Virus record (IMG/VR): IMGVR_UViG_3300042507_003741
Location: 1 to 64,000 of that record
Reading direction: 5' to 3' (one strand)
From: a virus
DNA: 64,000 nt
In this document: positions 13,497 to 21,571 of the stretch, in pieces
Numbering within the stretch: the first letter of the stretch is position 1
How the letters are laid out: the number at the start of each line of letters is the position of its first letter
Notes under the pieces: model-generated
Databases searched by the model: none
Told to the model about the DNA's origin: nothing
The model's input: the letters and a program-made list of their open reading frames with translations, nothing else
Translations under genes and position numbers: made by a program

Positions 13497-14384
13497 ATGG
13501 CAAAGCGAAGGAAGAAACTGGCACCACGCCTCTACACGTACGAGAAACTGGAGTCACTGCTGCGGCTGCATGCCGCCGGCAAGCGTTCGCACCGCTTGTA
13601 CAACTGCATCGCCGTGAACAGGCACGACCCGTACATCCAGATTGTCTACTGTGCCAAGAGCCTACGTGTCGTGCTTGCCACCGTCGGCAGAGGCAGCAAC
13701 GGCGATACCGTGTACACGGTGCCGGGAATGGGAAGTCGAGGCAAGACTCCCGAGAGTGCGGCAGCCATTCGCAAGTGGCGGCAGTACGTCCCAGTGTTCA
13801 CGCCCTGCGACGGCAAGCCTTTCGCGGCAGGCACATTCCGGCACTGGCGTGTGCGCGATGGAGTGGCAACGTGGTGCGAGAGAAAGCCGGGCACCTGGAT
13901 GCACGTTCCTCGCGGCATTGATGCCCGGCCCGACAAGTGGGCCGATGTCAACGCCAAGATGTACCCAAACTTCCCGCGCCGCTGCAAGTTCTTCGCCACG
14001 CGATTGAGAAAGGCGCTGGCTGCCGGTCCTCCTGCGGAACTGTCGCTCCTGGCTCTCCGCTCTAGCCGCGAAACCAACCTGCTGTGGAACATAGTGTGCG
14101 CACATGGGGACGGGCCGCGTCTCTCCGTCTGCACGCCTCCCACCGCCACGCAGGATGGCAGGCGGCTGCTCGTCAAAGTTCTCCTGCACGACAAGGAATC
14201 CCGCCAGCACCATCACATTGATGGCGACTACGGGATCAAGCACAACCAGTTCATTGCTCTGGAGGACGGCACGGCACAGTTGCGAGGCAACTGCCTGCGT
14301 TGGAAGTGCAGCAAAGACGCCATCGCAGGTATCGCCGAGTGGATCATGGGCGACATCTACATTCCCGGCCCAGACTCATTCTGA
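13497..14384 (+). CDS. Hypothetical protein, 295 aa
   Basis: 295 residues starting MAKRRKKLAPRLYTYEKLES; AAGGAG lies seven bases before this ATG. Basic, with several Cys and His residues (HDKESRQHHHIDGDYG). No family recognised. Adjacent to the VWA gene, probably co-translated. Confidence 0.6.
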   Translation: MAKRRKKLAPRLYTYEKLESLLRLHAAGKRSHRLYNCIAVNRHDPYIQIVYCAKSLRVVLATVGRGSNGDTVYTVPGMGSRGKTPESAAAIRKWRQYVPVFTPCDGKPFAAGTFRHWRVRDGVATWCERKPGTWMHVPRGIDARPDKWADVNAKMYPNFPRRCKFFATRLRKALAAGPPAELSLLALRSSRETNLLWNIVCAHGDGPRLSVCTPPTATQDGRRLLVKVLLHDKESRQHHHIDGDYGIKHNQFIALEDGTAQLRGNCLRWKCSKDAIAGIAEWIMGDIYIPGPDSF

Positions 14385-14397
14385 AAGGAAAAGTGAC

Positions 14398-14610
14398 ATG
14401 AGTTTCTTCGACTACAAGTACGGCCACAGCACTGTCCGCGAACGCTTTCGCGAGATGCTCGGGCTCAACTCCGGGCCTATCGAGTGGGTCTTCCGGCTTG
14501 CGATCCTGGCACTGATGGTCCGCACCAGCCTCGATCCGACCGAGCCCATCTACATGGGTCCGTTCGGCTGGCTCTGCGTCGTGGTCTTCGTCTTCTTCTA
14601 CTTGCTCTAG
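14398..14610 (+). CDS. Small two-helix membrane protein
   Basis: 70 residues with GAAAGGAAAAG upstream. After a charged N-terminus (MSFFDYKYGHSTVRERF) there are two hydrophobic segments: about 30-46 (WVFRLAILALMV) and 54-70 (GPFGWLCVVVFVFFYLL), the latter at the extreme C-terminus. It could be a holin-like or membrane-anchor protein. Confidence 0.6.
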   Translation: MSFFDYKYGHSTVRERFREMLGLNSGPIEWVFRLAILALMVRTSLDPTEPIYMGPFGWLCVVVFVFFYLL

Positions 14611-14621
14611 GAGTCACGCAC

Positions 14622-15362
14622 ATGCCCATCGTCTATGCGTATGGCCGGGCATCCACCGGCCGACAGACCATCACGGAGGACGCCCAGCGCTCCGTGTGCG
14701 AGGAGTACATCAAGCGGGCGCTCGTCCCGGAGGGCTACACCTACGGCGGCTGGCTCTACGACTCCGCCACCAGCGGCACTAAGCCGATGTTTGAGCGGGA
14801 CGAGGGCCGCAAGGTGTGGGCTCTCGTCCAGCCGGGCGACAAGATCGTGTGGGCCAAACTCGACCGGGCTTTCCGCTCCGTCATCGACGCCGCCCAGACG
14901 ATGCAGTTGCTCAACCGGAAGGAGGTGTCGTTCAACTCCCTTGATCTCGGGCTGGACACCGGCAGTCCCATCGGCCGCTGCGTGTTCACGATCCTCACGG
15001 CGTTCGCGGAACTGGAGGTGGAGTTCATCCGACAGCGAACCCGAGACAGCCTGCGTGCGAAGCGCCGGGCCGGCAAGCCGCACGGTCGCCATGCCCCCAT
15101 CGGCTGGAAGAAGTGCGGCAAAGGGAAGGACTCTTACTACCTGCCCGACCCGGAGGAGCGTGCGATGGTCGAGGAGATGGCCCAGAGGCGAGCGGCCGGC
15201 TGGTCGCTGGAGCGGCTGACCATGGCGTACTACAGAGTCAGCAGGCCGAATGGCTACAAGTGGAACATCAACTCCATCAGCCGGGCGCTCAAGGCACAAG
15301 CGGTTCGCTTTGCAAAAGCGTTTCCAGACAGCCCAAAGCGACGGCGAGTCGGCGCTGGATAG
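14622..15362 (+). CDS. Small serine recombinase
   Basis: 246 residues. The resolvase/invertase catalytic N-terminus is clear: YAYGRASTGRQT with the catalytic serine at 11 in RAS, then DKIVWAKLDRAFRS (about 72-85) and the long helix region FAELEVEFIRQRTRDSL (about 130-146). The C-terminal part carries a HTH-like region as in short serine integrases. It could invert, resolve or integrate DNA. Its 3-prime end overlaps the convergent sigma-factor gene by 74 bases. TAGGAG precedes the ATG. Confidence 0.88.
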   Translation: MPIVYAYGRASTGRQTITEDAQRSVCEEYIKRALVPEGYTYGGWLYDSATSGTKPMFERDEGRKVWALVQPGDKIVWAKLDRAFRSVIDAAQTMQLLNRKEVSFNSLDLGLDTGSPIGRCVFTILTAFAELEVEFIRQRTRDSLRAKRRAGKPHGRHAPIGWKKCGKGKDSYYLPDPEERAMVEEMAQRRAAGWSLERLTMAYYRVSRPNGYKWNINSISRALKAQAVRFAKAFPDSPKRRRVGAG

Positions 15363-15813
15363 TGCGAGGGTCGCAACCCACCTGCTCGCCAATCTCCCGC
15401 AGGCTGAGTCCGCGAAAGAAACGCAAGTGGATCAGCCTGCGGGACTTGGCGGGGAGCCGGGCAATCGCCGCCTGGATTTTCGTGGACAGGACGCGCTGCT
15501 TGCCTGCGGCCACAGCCTCCGCAACCTCCATCGAGACTCGATCCGGCGAGTCATACCGCAGTCGCCGGTTGCGGTCGATCTCCTTGAGCAAGGCGTTGCG
15601 GATTGCCATCGAGAAGTAGGTCGTCACCTTTGACTTGGCTGGGTCGTACGTAACGGCCGCCTTGCAGATAGCCAGATACGCCACGCTCGTCGCGTCTATT
15701 GCGTTCGCCTGCCTGCGCAGGGATGGATACCTGCGACGGAAGGCTGCAATCGCCTTCGGCACAATCTCCATCGCTTGCTCGGCAAGCCGCTGCTGCTCTG
15801 CTGTCAGGTGCAT
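15289..15813 (-). CDS. Sigma-70 family RNA polymerase sigma factor
   Basis: About 174 residues from the MHLTAEQQ start; an upstream ATG at 15831 is also possible. Region 2 is seen as DATSVAYLAICKAAVTYDPA followed by TTYFSMAIRNALLKEIDR. Region 4 is seen as RLPAKSRRLIHLRFFRGLSL followed by an HTH (REIGEQVGCDPRTIQRRL). It lacks regions 1 and 3, like ECF or phage sigma factors. It faces the serine recombinase gene convergently. It may direct host polymerase to phage promoters; the repeated 14-mer is one candidate target, untested. Confidence 0.82.
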   Translation of the reverse strand: MHLTAEQQRLAEQAMEIVPKAIAAFRRRYPSLRRQANAIDATSVAYLAICKAAVTYDPAKSKVTTYFSMAIRNALLKEIDRNRRLRYDSPDRVSMEVAEAVAAGKQRVLSTKIQAAIARLPAKSRRLIHLRFFRGLSLREIGEQVGCDPRTIQRRLAVALGCLETLLQSEPLVP

Positions 15814-15852
15814 ACCTGCACTCTGACGCATGCGGCCCAAGTGGATAGGCCG

Positions 15853-16164
15853 CTACTCCCCCTCCGCCGGCAGCATCGCGACGGCGTCGGCCCATGGAAT
15901 CACTGCGACGCTCGCCAGGAGCGTGGCCTTGTCTGCCGCTTCCCACATCTCATGCAGCCATCCACCCGGCTGGATCGCATAGAGAAGCGTGGCCGGGAGC
16001 ATGAGCCGGCCGTCTGTCATCTGTCGCGGCATGGCGATGCAGTCCGGTCTGCCGTACGTGGCGTGCAGTTCCGCGAGCCGCTGGGCCAGTTGCGGCGAGA
16101 ACACCAGTGCATGGTTCTGGCAGAACTCTACGGACGGCGGGATGTCAATTTCGGAGAGGGTCAT
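15853..16164 (-). CDS. Hypothetical protein, 103 aa
   Basis: 103 residues starting MTLSEIDIPPSVEFCQNHAL. It overlaps the LamG gene's stop by four bases. It could be a small tail-associated or chaperone protein, by position only. Confidence 0.6.
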   Translation of the reverse strand: MTLSEIDIPPSVEFCQNHALVFSPQLAQRLAELHATYGRPDCIAMPRQMTDGRLMLPATLLYAIQPGGWLHEMWEAADKATLLASVAVIPWADAVAMLPAEGE

Positions 16165-17777
16165 GCGTCGCGTCCCATGGCGGCCTGGAACGCTTGTATG
16201 GCCGCGTTGTAGTCAGAGACTTGCTGCGCGGTCATACCTGCGCCGATGCTGTACGAAAGGATCCTGTGGTTAGCAAAAGATGCCGCCGTTCCCGCTGAAT
16301 TGGTGGCATAGACAAACCAGCCATTTGCGTGTGTTGCCGGCGTTGTGCTGGTTGTTCCTGTCACCTTGCTGGTGGCATTGTTGTACGTCGTAATCGCAAT
16401 GCTGCTCGTCCGAGTGCTCGTCCACAGTCCGCCTGGGAGGGTCGTTACACCGGCCCCGAACGTGTCGTCGCTGCTTACAGTTCCGCCCCACATGGCGCGG
16501 AACTGCACTAAGTTGCCGCCGGTCAATCGCTGAAAAATCTCAAACCGTTGCGACCCGCTCGCTGCACCCAGCAACGAGCGGCTACTGCCAGGAGTAAGCG
16601 ACGGGATGTATGCCGACAGGTGACCTGTTGCAATCTCAGGGATCGCGGCTGGCGTCAGTCCAGTAGACAGGTACTTACTGGTGCCGTCGCCCAAGAGTCC
16701 GCCGCTCGCGCCCGTCTCCGCGTAGTCAGTGATGGCGAAGTTGACGTTGGTATCCAGCGTGTTGCCAAACTGCGTGCCGCCCAGCGACTGCCCGCGATAG
16801 AGAGGCGTTCGGACGGCAATCAGTGAGGCGTCAGCAGTGCCGCAGAACAGGTTGAGCCGGTAGAAGCGGTCCCTCAACCCCGCCGCGTCGATGGCGTTGC
16901 AGAACGTATTCACCGCCGTCGCCGTAGTGGACGAGACGGTGCCGCCGTTGGCGTAGACGCGGTTCACCCAGTCTTGGGCATCGGTGTTGCTGACCTGCGG
17001 GGCAACGGTGATGCCCCACTTGCGCCCAAGGTAACGCTCAACCTGCAACCGCTGGGCGTCGGTGAGCACGCGGGGCCACACCAGCACCTCGCCGATCCAG
17101 CCGTCCAGCAGGTTCGCGCCGTTGCCGCCGCCGACAGAGACGGCCAGGCTATCGGTGTCGGAGGTGTTACCGGTGGTCTGGAACGACGTGTTGCTGCCAG
17201 CGAGAGAACTTTCGGCGTAGATGAATGCGTCCGAGTTGGCGTAGTCGAACACGGCAGACGCGATCCTTGGATTGGTCGTGCCTGTGCCGTTGACGCGGTT
17301 GAATGAATCGGCGTCCACTCGGCGGCCACCACCGGACAGGCTGCTTACGACCGGAGCAACAGAACCGAGAGCCGCGCGGGCCTGCGTGGAATTGGCTCCA
17401 GACGAAAAGATTACGGCCGTATAGCCCAGTGAAATCGTTGACAGCGCGTCCCATTTGACGGCCGCGATGATCGTCGCCCCGCTCACGTTTCGCAGAAACC
17501 CCAGCGTCGCGGCGTTGCCGAGCATCTCTTGGCCGCCCGTGTAGTCCAAGACGCGCCGGCCGTTCTGCGTGCGGTTCACCGCATTCGGCTGCGACGCTGG
17601 GGTCGCCTGCGCGACGTGCCGCCCGTTGCCCGACAGGTCGCGCCACTCGCTGACGGTGTTCCCGTTGAGCGTCAGGCTGCCGTCGTTGCTCGCGTCCAGC
17701 CACATGCCCAGATTCGGGATTGATCGCGGGTCAAATCCGCTGGCTCTGGGCCGCAGTAGCCGATTGTTCATTGACAT
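16161..17777 (-). CDS. LamG/concanavalin-type tail or receptor-binding protein
   Basis: 538 residues. The first 250 residues fit a LamG-type lectin fold: SIPNLGMWLDASNDGSLTLN, WRDLSGNGRHVAQ, DGWIGEVLVWPRVLT and ERYLGRKWGI near 240. A second jelly-roll-like half (about 330-520) starts after a linker. This is common in phage adhesins that bind surface glycans. It lies next to the lysis-like genes and far from the main tail cluster. Confidence 0.7.
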   Translation of the reverse strand: MSMNNRLLRPRASGFDPRSIPNLGMWLDASNDGSLTLNGNTVSEWRDLSGNGRHVAQATPASQPNAVNRTQNGRRVLDYTGGQEMLGNAATLGFLRNVSGATIIAAVKWDALSTISLGYTAVIFSSGANSTQARAALGSVAPVVSSLSGGGRRVDADSFNRVNGTGTTNPRIASAVFDYANSDAFIYAESSLAGSNTSFQTTGNTSDTDSLAVSVGGGNGANLLDGWIGEVLVWPRVLTDAQRLQVERYLGRKWGITVAPQVSNTDAQDWVNRVYANGGTVSSTTATAVNTFCNAIDAAGLRDRFYRLNLFCGTADASLIAVRTPLYRGQSLGGTQFGNTLDTNVNFAITDYAETGASGGLLGDGTSKYLSTGLTPAAIPEIATGHLSAYIPSLTPGSSRSLLGAASGSQRFEIFQRLTGGNLVQFRAMWGGTVSSDDTFGAGVTTLPGGLWTSTRTSSIAITTYNNATSKVTGTTSTTPATHANGWFVYATNSAGTAASFANHRILSYSIGAGMTAQQVSDYNAAIQAFQAAMGRDA

Positions 17778-17778
17778 T

Positions 17779-17847
17779 TCATCTGGCCCGGAGTGCGAGG
17801 ACGAACACTGCGATCATCAGCAGCGTGAGGAGGATGTGCTCGATCAT
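17779..17847 (-). CDS. 22-aa single-span membrane peptide
   Basis: The whole sequence MIEHILLTLLMIAVFVLALR plus two residues (Ala-Arg) is one hydrophobic helix. GGAAGG lies seven bases before ATG, and it fits exactly between the upstream TGA and the LamG start. Its position beside two other membrane proteins and a peptidase suggests a lysis-related role. It may be too short to be real, but the ribosome binding site is good. Confidence 0.5.
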   Translation of the reverse strand: MIEHILLTLLMIAVFVLALRAR

Positions 17848-17848
17848 G

Positions 17849-18109
17849 TCAGTTCCTTCCCTCGTCCACTCCATTCGCTGCGGCCACCTTCGGCTGCAAG
17901 GCGTAGAGCAGCCGCGTCTGTTCGTGAACGGCTTCGGCTATGTCCCGCTGGGTCAGGGACATCTCCCGGAGAAACGCTTGGTGCGCCTCTACCATCGGCA
18001 GCACGATGTCCACTCGCACAAACCACAGCACGCAGGTCGCCAGCATGAGCCCAAACCCATACCGCTCCCACATCCGCAACGCTGTCTCGTACATGTCCGC
18101 ACTACTCAC
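17849..18109 (-). CDS. Membrane protein with one TM and coiled coil (holin- or spanin-like)
   Basis: 86 residues. A hydrophobic segment at about 17-32 (YGFGLMLATCVLWFVRV) is followed by a helical polar tail (MSLTQRDIAEAVHEQTRLLY), the layout of small phage membrane proteins such as i-spanins. It sits in a run of membrane and secreted proteins with a papain-like peptidase. Its start overlaps the stop of the upstream gene. Confidence 0.55.
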   Translation of the reverse strand: MSSADMYETALRMWERYGFGLMLATCVLWFVRVDIVLPMVEAHQAFLREMSLTQRDIAEAVHEQTRLLYALQPKVAAANGVDEGRN

Positions 18110-18501
18110 GGCTCACCTCTTGCTGCCCACTGCCACCCCGCCAGTTTCACGCGGTTCGCCGCTCTGGATAGCCACCACTCCAGGATGTGCTGCACGATGG
18201 CCGAGATGGCGGCCGACAGGATCAGCGTCCAGAAGAAGCCGTAGGTCTGCTCGCCGCCACGCAGCGCCTCGTAGGTGGCTGTCACTCTCTTGGTGGTTGC
18301 GTCCAGGATCTTCTCCTCCTCGACCGATCCCCTGCCGGCAGCGAGAAGCGGCTCAATGGGCCACTCCGTGACGGCGATCAGCACGAGGTCGTTCAGCCGC
18401 TCCTTGCCGACGAGGCGGGCGCGAACCGGAAGGCGGCGGCGGACGTGGTCGCACAGTTCGTCGGCCCTCATGGCTGCCTCTCGCACGAGCCATTGACGCA
18501 T
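18106..18501 (-). CDS. C-terminally anchored membrane protein
   Basis: About 131 residues from the MRQWLVREAAM start; a longer in-frame N-terminus overlaps the neighbour and is doubtful. The body is helical and basic. A membrane segment lies at about 99-115 (YGFFWTLILSAAISAIVQHI). Probably part of the lysis or envelope cassette. Confidence 0.5.
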   Translation of the reverse strand: MRQWLVREAAMRADELCDHVRRRLPVRARLVGKERLNDLVLIAVTEWPIEPLLAAGRGSVEEEKILDATTKRVTATYEALRGGEQTYGFFWTLILSAAISAIVQHILEWWLSRAANRVKLAGWQWAARGEP

Positions 18502-18704
18502 CGCTGCGGCTTCGGCCGGTTCTTCGCACACGGACACGTCGCCGGGCATTCGCACCACACCCGCGTGATCCCGTCTCCCGTCGGCACCATGCCGGTGCCG
18601 TTGCACTTACCACAGCATTTCACTGCCGGCGGCGCGGGAGGAACAGGCGCGGAGGCTGGGGCGAACGCCAGCCACACCGCAACGGTGGCGGCCGTAATCT
18701 TCAC
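18468..18704 (-). CDS. Secreted cysteine-rich protein with CxxCxGxG motif
   Basis: 78 residues. An N-terminal signal-like segment (MKITAATVAVWLAFAPASAP) is followed by a cysteine-rich region: CCGKCNGTG resembles one DnaJ zinc-finger repeat, with six further Cys after it. No lipobox is evident. It overlaps the peptidase upstream by four bases (ATGA-type) and the next gene by 34. Probably exported; function unknown. Confidence 0.6.
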   Translation of the reverse strand: MKITAATVAVWLAFAPASAPVPPAPPAVKCCGKCNGTGMVPTGDGITRVWCECPATCPCAKNRPKPQRCVNGSCERQP

Positions 18705-19642
18705 CCCAGAATCTCCTTTGCGCCCCAGTCCTTGAGCATCCGCTTGGGGAACCCCAGCACGTTGGACACGGCATACGTCCCGCCCTGCGAGATCATTCGC
18801 TGGGCCGTCTGCTGGTCAATCCAGAAAGACCCCTCCGGCTGGTCGTGAACCTTCGGGCCGGTGTGAGCGTTCCAGCCCCACGAGTTCTGCACGCAGAAGC
18901 GGCAGTCATTGGGGCGGGTGTCGTCGGCTGCGTGCCACTGCATCGCGTGGTGCCATGTTCCGGACGGGCGGATCATGCCCTCCGAGTTCCGCCTCATCCC
19001 GGCGAACCCCACGTCTGAGCAGCACACCAGCCCGTACCCATTGGCGATTGCGTCCCGCGCCTGCTGCCACGTCGTCACCAGACTGATCGTCCCGATGTGG
19101 TGCTTCTTTGCCTCACTGGTCACCTCTGAGGGGACGCCCCGCGAACCCCACCGCATCCCCACCGCTGCGTTGTATTCCGTGAGGTCGAGCCCGAGCGCGT
19201 CATACTTCTTGCGGAGCATCAGCCCGCCAGTCTTGTGCGCCCACTCCACGATGCGGGAGCAGGTGGCACCCTGACCGCCGTGACCACGAGCGCCGTACAG
19301 CGGCTCCGTCGCCGTCCGGTCCACCCAGTCCTCTGTCGAGTGCAGGTCAGGGTCGTTGCCCCGAGCAACATCTGCCCCGCCACGCACGGCATGGCTCACG
19401 CAATCGCCCGTCGTTTGCGTCTCGTCGTATGGCTTGCGGCCGGTCGCCGTCTCCCAGTGAACGACCGACTTGAAGGCAAGCGACAGTTTGCCAGCCCCGC
19501 TTTCGGCCAGCGTGCTGCCAAACAGCGGCATGGGCAGCGACCGCAGCAGCCGGGCGGTGGCGTCGGGGTCGCAGTACGAACCCACGAGCCCTTCGTTGTA
19601 CGCCCGAGCGATGTCCTCTGGCGAGGCGAAGAAGTCTTCCAT
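18701..19642 (-). CDS. Papain-like (C1-type) cysteine peptidase
   Basis: 313 residues. Papain-fold active-site order is visible: Q76 then C81 in TTGDCVSHA, H232 in TWHHAMQW, and N253 in CVQNSWGW, the last matching the NSWG signature exactly. No transmembrane or clear signal segment. It is encoded beside small membrane proteins, so I infer a lytic or envelope-acting peptidase. A virion maturation or structural role is also possible. I see no muramidase, amidase or transglycosylase gene in this cluster. Confidence 0.75.
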   Translation of the reverse strand: MEDFFASPEDIARAYNEGLVGSYCDPDATARLLRSLPMPLFGSTLAESGAGKLSLAFKSVVHWETATGRKPYDETQTTGDCVSHAVRGGADVARGNDPDLHSTEDWVDRTATEPLYGARGHGGQGATCSRIVEWAHKTGGLMLRKKYDALGLDLTEYNAAVGMRWGSRGVPSEVTSEAKKHHIGTISLVTTWQQARDAIANGYGLVCCSDVGFAGMRRNSEGMIRPSGTWHHAMQWHAADDTRPNDCRFCVQNSWGWNAHTGPKVHDQPEGSFWIDQQTAQRMISQGGTYAVSNVLGFPKRMLKDWGAKEILG

Positions 19643-19649
19643 GCCTCAC

Positions 19650-20066
19650 CTATTTGATCGCTGCAAAAGCCCGAGCCGCTGACTGCCTGAGTTCCGGCGT
19701 GAGCGGCAAGTCCTTGTCGCCCACAGCCAGGAGCAGGTACTCGTCGAGCCGCTGGCCTAGCCCGGCATACCGGCCCACCATCCCCGTGTTCTCAAAAGCC
19801 ATCGACAGGGCGTGCTTGTACCGTGCCCGCAGGTCGAACAGCGTCTTGCAGACCGGCTGCTTGGCCGACCCGTCCCGCACCACGATGTCCGCCACTGCCG
19901 CATGAAAGTCACGCAGGATCGCGGCATCGGCGGCACTGACGCCAGCCAGGACGCCAGCAGGCTGCGGCACAACCGGAGCCACGACTGGCCTGCGGGGCAG
20001 GACGGTAACCGTCATGGCCCCAATGCCAATCAGCAGGCCCGCCCAGATTGCGACCGTCCGTGCCAT
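19650..20066 (-). CDS. Single-TM exported helical protein
   Basis: 138 residues. An N-terminal membrane segment or uncleaved signal (VAIWAGLLIGIGAMTVTVL) is followed by a helical periplasm-side domain (about 45-138). Just upstream of the peptidase gene. Function unknown. Confidence 0.6.
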   Translation of the reverse strand: MARTVAIWAGLLIGIGAMTVTVLPRRPVVAPVVPQPAGVLAGVSAADAAILRDFHAAVADIVVRDGSAKQPVCKTLFDLRARYKHALSMAFENTGMVGRYAGLGQRLDEYLLLAVGDKDLPLTPELRQSAARAFAAIK

Positions 20067-20069
20067 GAA

Positions 20070-20312
20070 CTACCGCGCTTTCTTCGGGAGTTCCTTCTCT
20101 GCGACCAGGGCGGCGATCAGCGCTCGGGCCGCAGTCGCCACCGGAGTCTCGCCGGCCTCTTCCGCCTGGACGGCCAGAACGAAGAGGCGATTCACCCAGC
20201 CGGCCCGGTCTGACGGCGAGACTCCGGGCGACCGGGCGGCCGTCAGGTGCGGGAATGCCGCCGCGCCAGCGGCGACGGCAAATGCGACGGCGGCCACCAA
20301 GTACAGCGTCAT
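20070..20312 (-). CDS. Small single-TM protein
   Basis: 80 residues from an ATG overlapping the upstream TGA. An N-terminal hydrophobic stretch (MTLYLVAAVAFAVAAGAAAF) is followed by a helical domain ending KELPKKAR. The longer ORF upstream has no supported start. Function unknown. Confidence 0.6.
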   Translation of the reverse strand: MTLYLVAAVAFAVAAGAAAFPHLTAARSPGVSPSDRAGWVNRLFVLAVQAEEAGETPVATAARALIAALVAEKELPKKAR

Positions 20313-20581
20313 CCGTCGATCTCCGCCTGCGACACCGCCGTCACGACAGCCACGATGTACCGGAACAACTCCTCGCCCTGCGGGCTCAACAGGCACGCCT
20401 CTACCCGCTCGCAGAGGTCATCGTCGATGGGAGTCGCCGTCTTGGTAGCGACAAACCGCATGAGTTTGAGCGCCCCTGCGGCCCGCTCTTTCGCCGTGTC
20501 GGCTGCGGAAATCTCGGACAGCATCGACAAGGCCGGAGCCCACTCGACGATCATCCTCACCTTGTCCGCGACAGTTGCCAT
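20309..20581 (-). CDS. Hypothetical helical protein, 90 aa
   Basis: 90 residues; AGAAGGAGAAGGCAA precedes ATG, so the start is well supported. Acidic and helical (MLSEISAADTAKERAAGALK). It overlaps the end of the next upstream gene by 164 bases in another frame. Function unknown. Confidence 0.6.
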   Translation of the reverse strand: MATVADKVRMIVEWAPALSMLSEISAADTAKERAAGALKLMRFVATKTATPIDDDLCERVEACLLSPQGEELFRYIVAVVTAVSQAEIDG

Positions 20582-20957
20582 TTGCCTTCTCCTTCTGGCG
20601 GGCCGCCCATGCCACCAGAAGATTTATGTCCCGCTCGGGACGGCACAGGGACAACAGTTTTCGCCTGACTAAAGCGGGGTCCAGCCGCAAATCCAGGCAC
20701 GTCTGGTCGAACGTGAACAGGCCGCCCGTGCCCTCAAACGCCCAACGATAGGCCGCCACCTGCCGGCGGAGCGTCTCCCACTCCTTCCGGCTTGACGGCA
20801 GCATCTGGGCGTACCCCAGCCGGCGGTGCCGGCGACACAACTCCCGAACGTGATAATGCGTGCGAACGAGAACCTCTGCGCAGAACCTACCCCAACCGGC
20901 CTCGCAATCCTCAACGATGTTCTCGTCGTCGTAGTCCTTTACGGCGACGGCGATCAT
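20418..20957 (-). CDS. Hypothetical protein with long out-of-frame 3-prime overlap
   Basis: 179 residues in the open frame. The first about 125 residues look like a folded helical protein with several His/Cys (VRTHYHVRELCRRHRRLGYA). The last about 55 are Arg/Gly-rich and lie over the start of the gene at 20309-20581, so they may not be conserved. The start overlaps the previous TAA (TAATG). A sequencing or natural frameshift near 20590 is an alternative. Confidence 0.5.
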   Translation of the reverse strand: MIAVAVKDYDDENIVEDCEAGWGRFCAEVLVRTHYHVRELCRRHRRLGYAQMLPSSRKEWETLRRQVAAYRWAFEGTGGLFTFDQTCLDLRLDPALVRRKLLSLCRPERDINLLVAWAARQKEKANGNCRGQGEDDRRVGSGLVDAVRDFRSRHGERAGRRGAQTHAVCRYQDGDSHRR

Positions 20958-21571
20958 TAGTTTGTCGGTGCCTCACAATAGCCGGTACGAAATGAACCTT
21001 CGTTGAGTTCCGGCCACAACTCCAACGAATGAATCGCTGCCATGAAGTTCCACGCCGCATGGCCCAGATGGTCTTCGCTCCTGTCGCCGTCCAGGAACTT
21101 GAATACGTGGCGAATGGCATGATTCAGTATGTCGGCTGCACCCATCCCGGCTTCCCAGTTATAGGGACTGTACTTGGCGGCACCTTCTGCACAGGCGATT
21201 GCCACTGCCTCAATGCCCTTCGGTGGAATCAGGTCATAACGAAACAACCGCACTTCGTGCATTTCTTTCTCGACACGGCTGTTCTCCTGAATGGCGTGCA
21301 GGACTGCAACCGCAGCGTTTGCCAGATGGTCGGCATTCCTATCTCCCGCCAGAAAGAGGTATGTATCTCGGAGGCACTCGTTGAGACATTCCGGCACGCT
21401 CAGTCGCCCCCCATACTTCGCGGCTCCTTCCGCACACGCTGCCGCCACCGCCGCCAGACCGATGGGCGTGATGAGGTCGTACCTCGTCGCCTCCGCATCG
21501 CTCGACCGAACGGCACCGCTGGCGTACCTGACTGACCTGTCCTCAGTTACTTTTGTCACTGGATTTATCAC
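20957..21571 (-). CDS. Tandem-duplicated DUF5664-type (dATP/dGTP diphosphohydrolase-like) protein
   Basis: 204 residues, GTG start with AAGGAG upstream, overlapping the HD gene's stop (GTGA). Two copies of the same domain follow each other. Copy 1 has RYDLITPIGLAAVAAACAEG and FLAGDRNADHLANAA; copy 2 has RYDLIPPKGIEAVAIACAEG and FLDGDRSEDHLGHAAWN. The RYDLIPP and GDRSEDHLAHAAWN signatures belong to the DUF5664 family, which includes MazZ dATP/dGTP hydrolases of Z-genome phages. Copy 1 has lost the W of AAWN and other positions and may be degenerate. No PurZ is seen in the window. Confidence 0.75.
   Translation of the reverse strand: MINPVTKVTEDRSVRYASGAVRSSDAEATRYDLITPIGLAAVAAACAEGAAKYGGRLSVPECLNECLRDTYLFLAGDRNADHLANAAVAVLHAIQENSRVEKEMHEVRLFRYDLIPPKGIEAVAIACAEGAAKYSPYNWEAGMGAADILNHAIRHVFKFLDGDRSEDHLGHAAWNFMAAIHSLELWPELNEGSFRTGYCEAPTN

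Noticed and set aside
15853-16212. Plus-strand ORFs opposite the sigma/LamG region
   Set aside because: No start signals, and they are the mirror of supported minus-strand genes.
20605-20640. Third CATAAATC box near 20618
   Set aside because: It falls inside the reading frame of 20418-20957 and the palindrome around it (GTCCC-GAGC-GGGAC) can be explained by codons for R-P-E-R-D.
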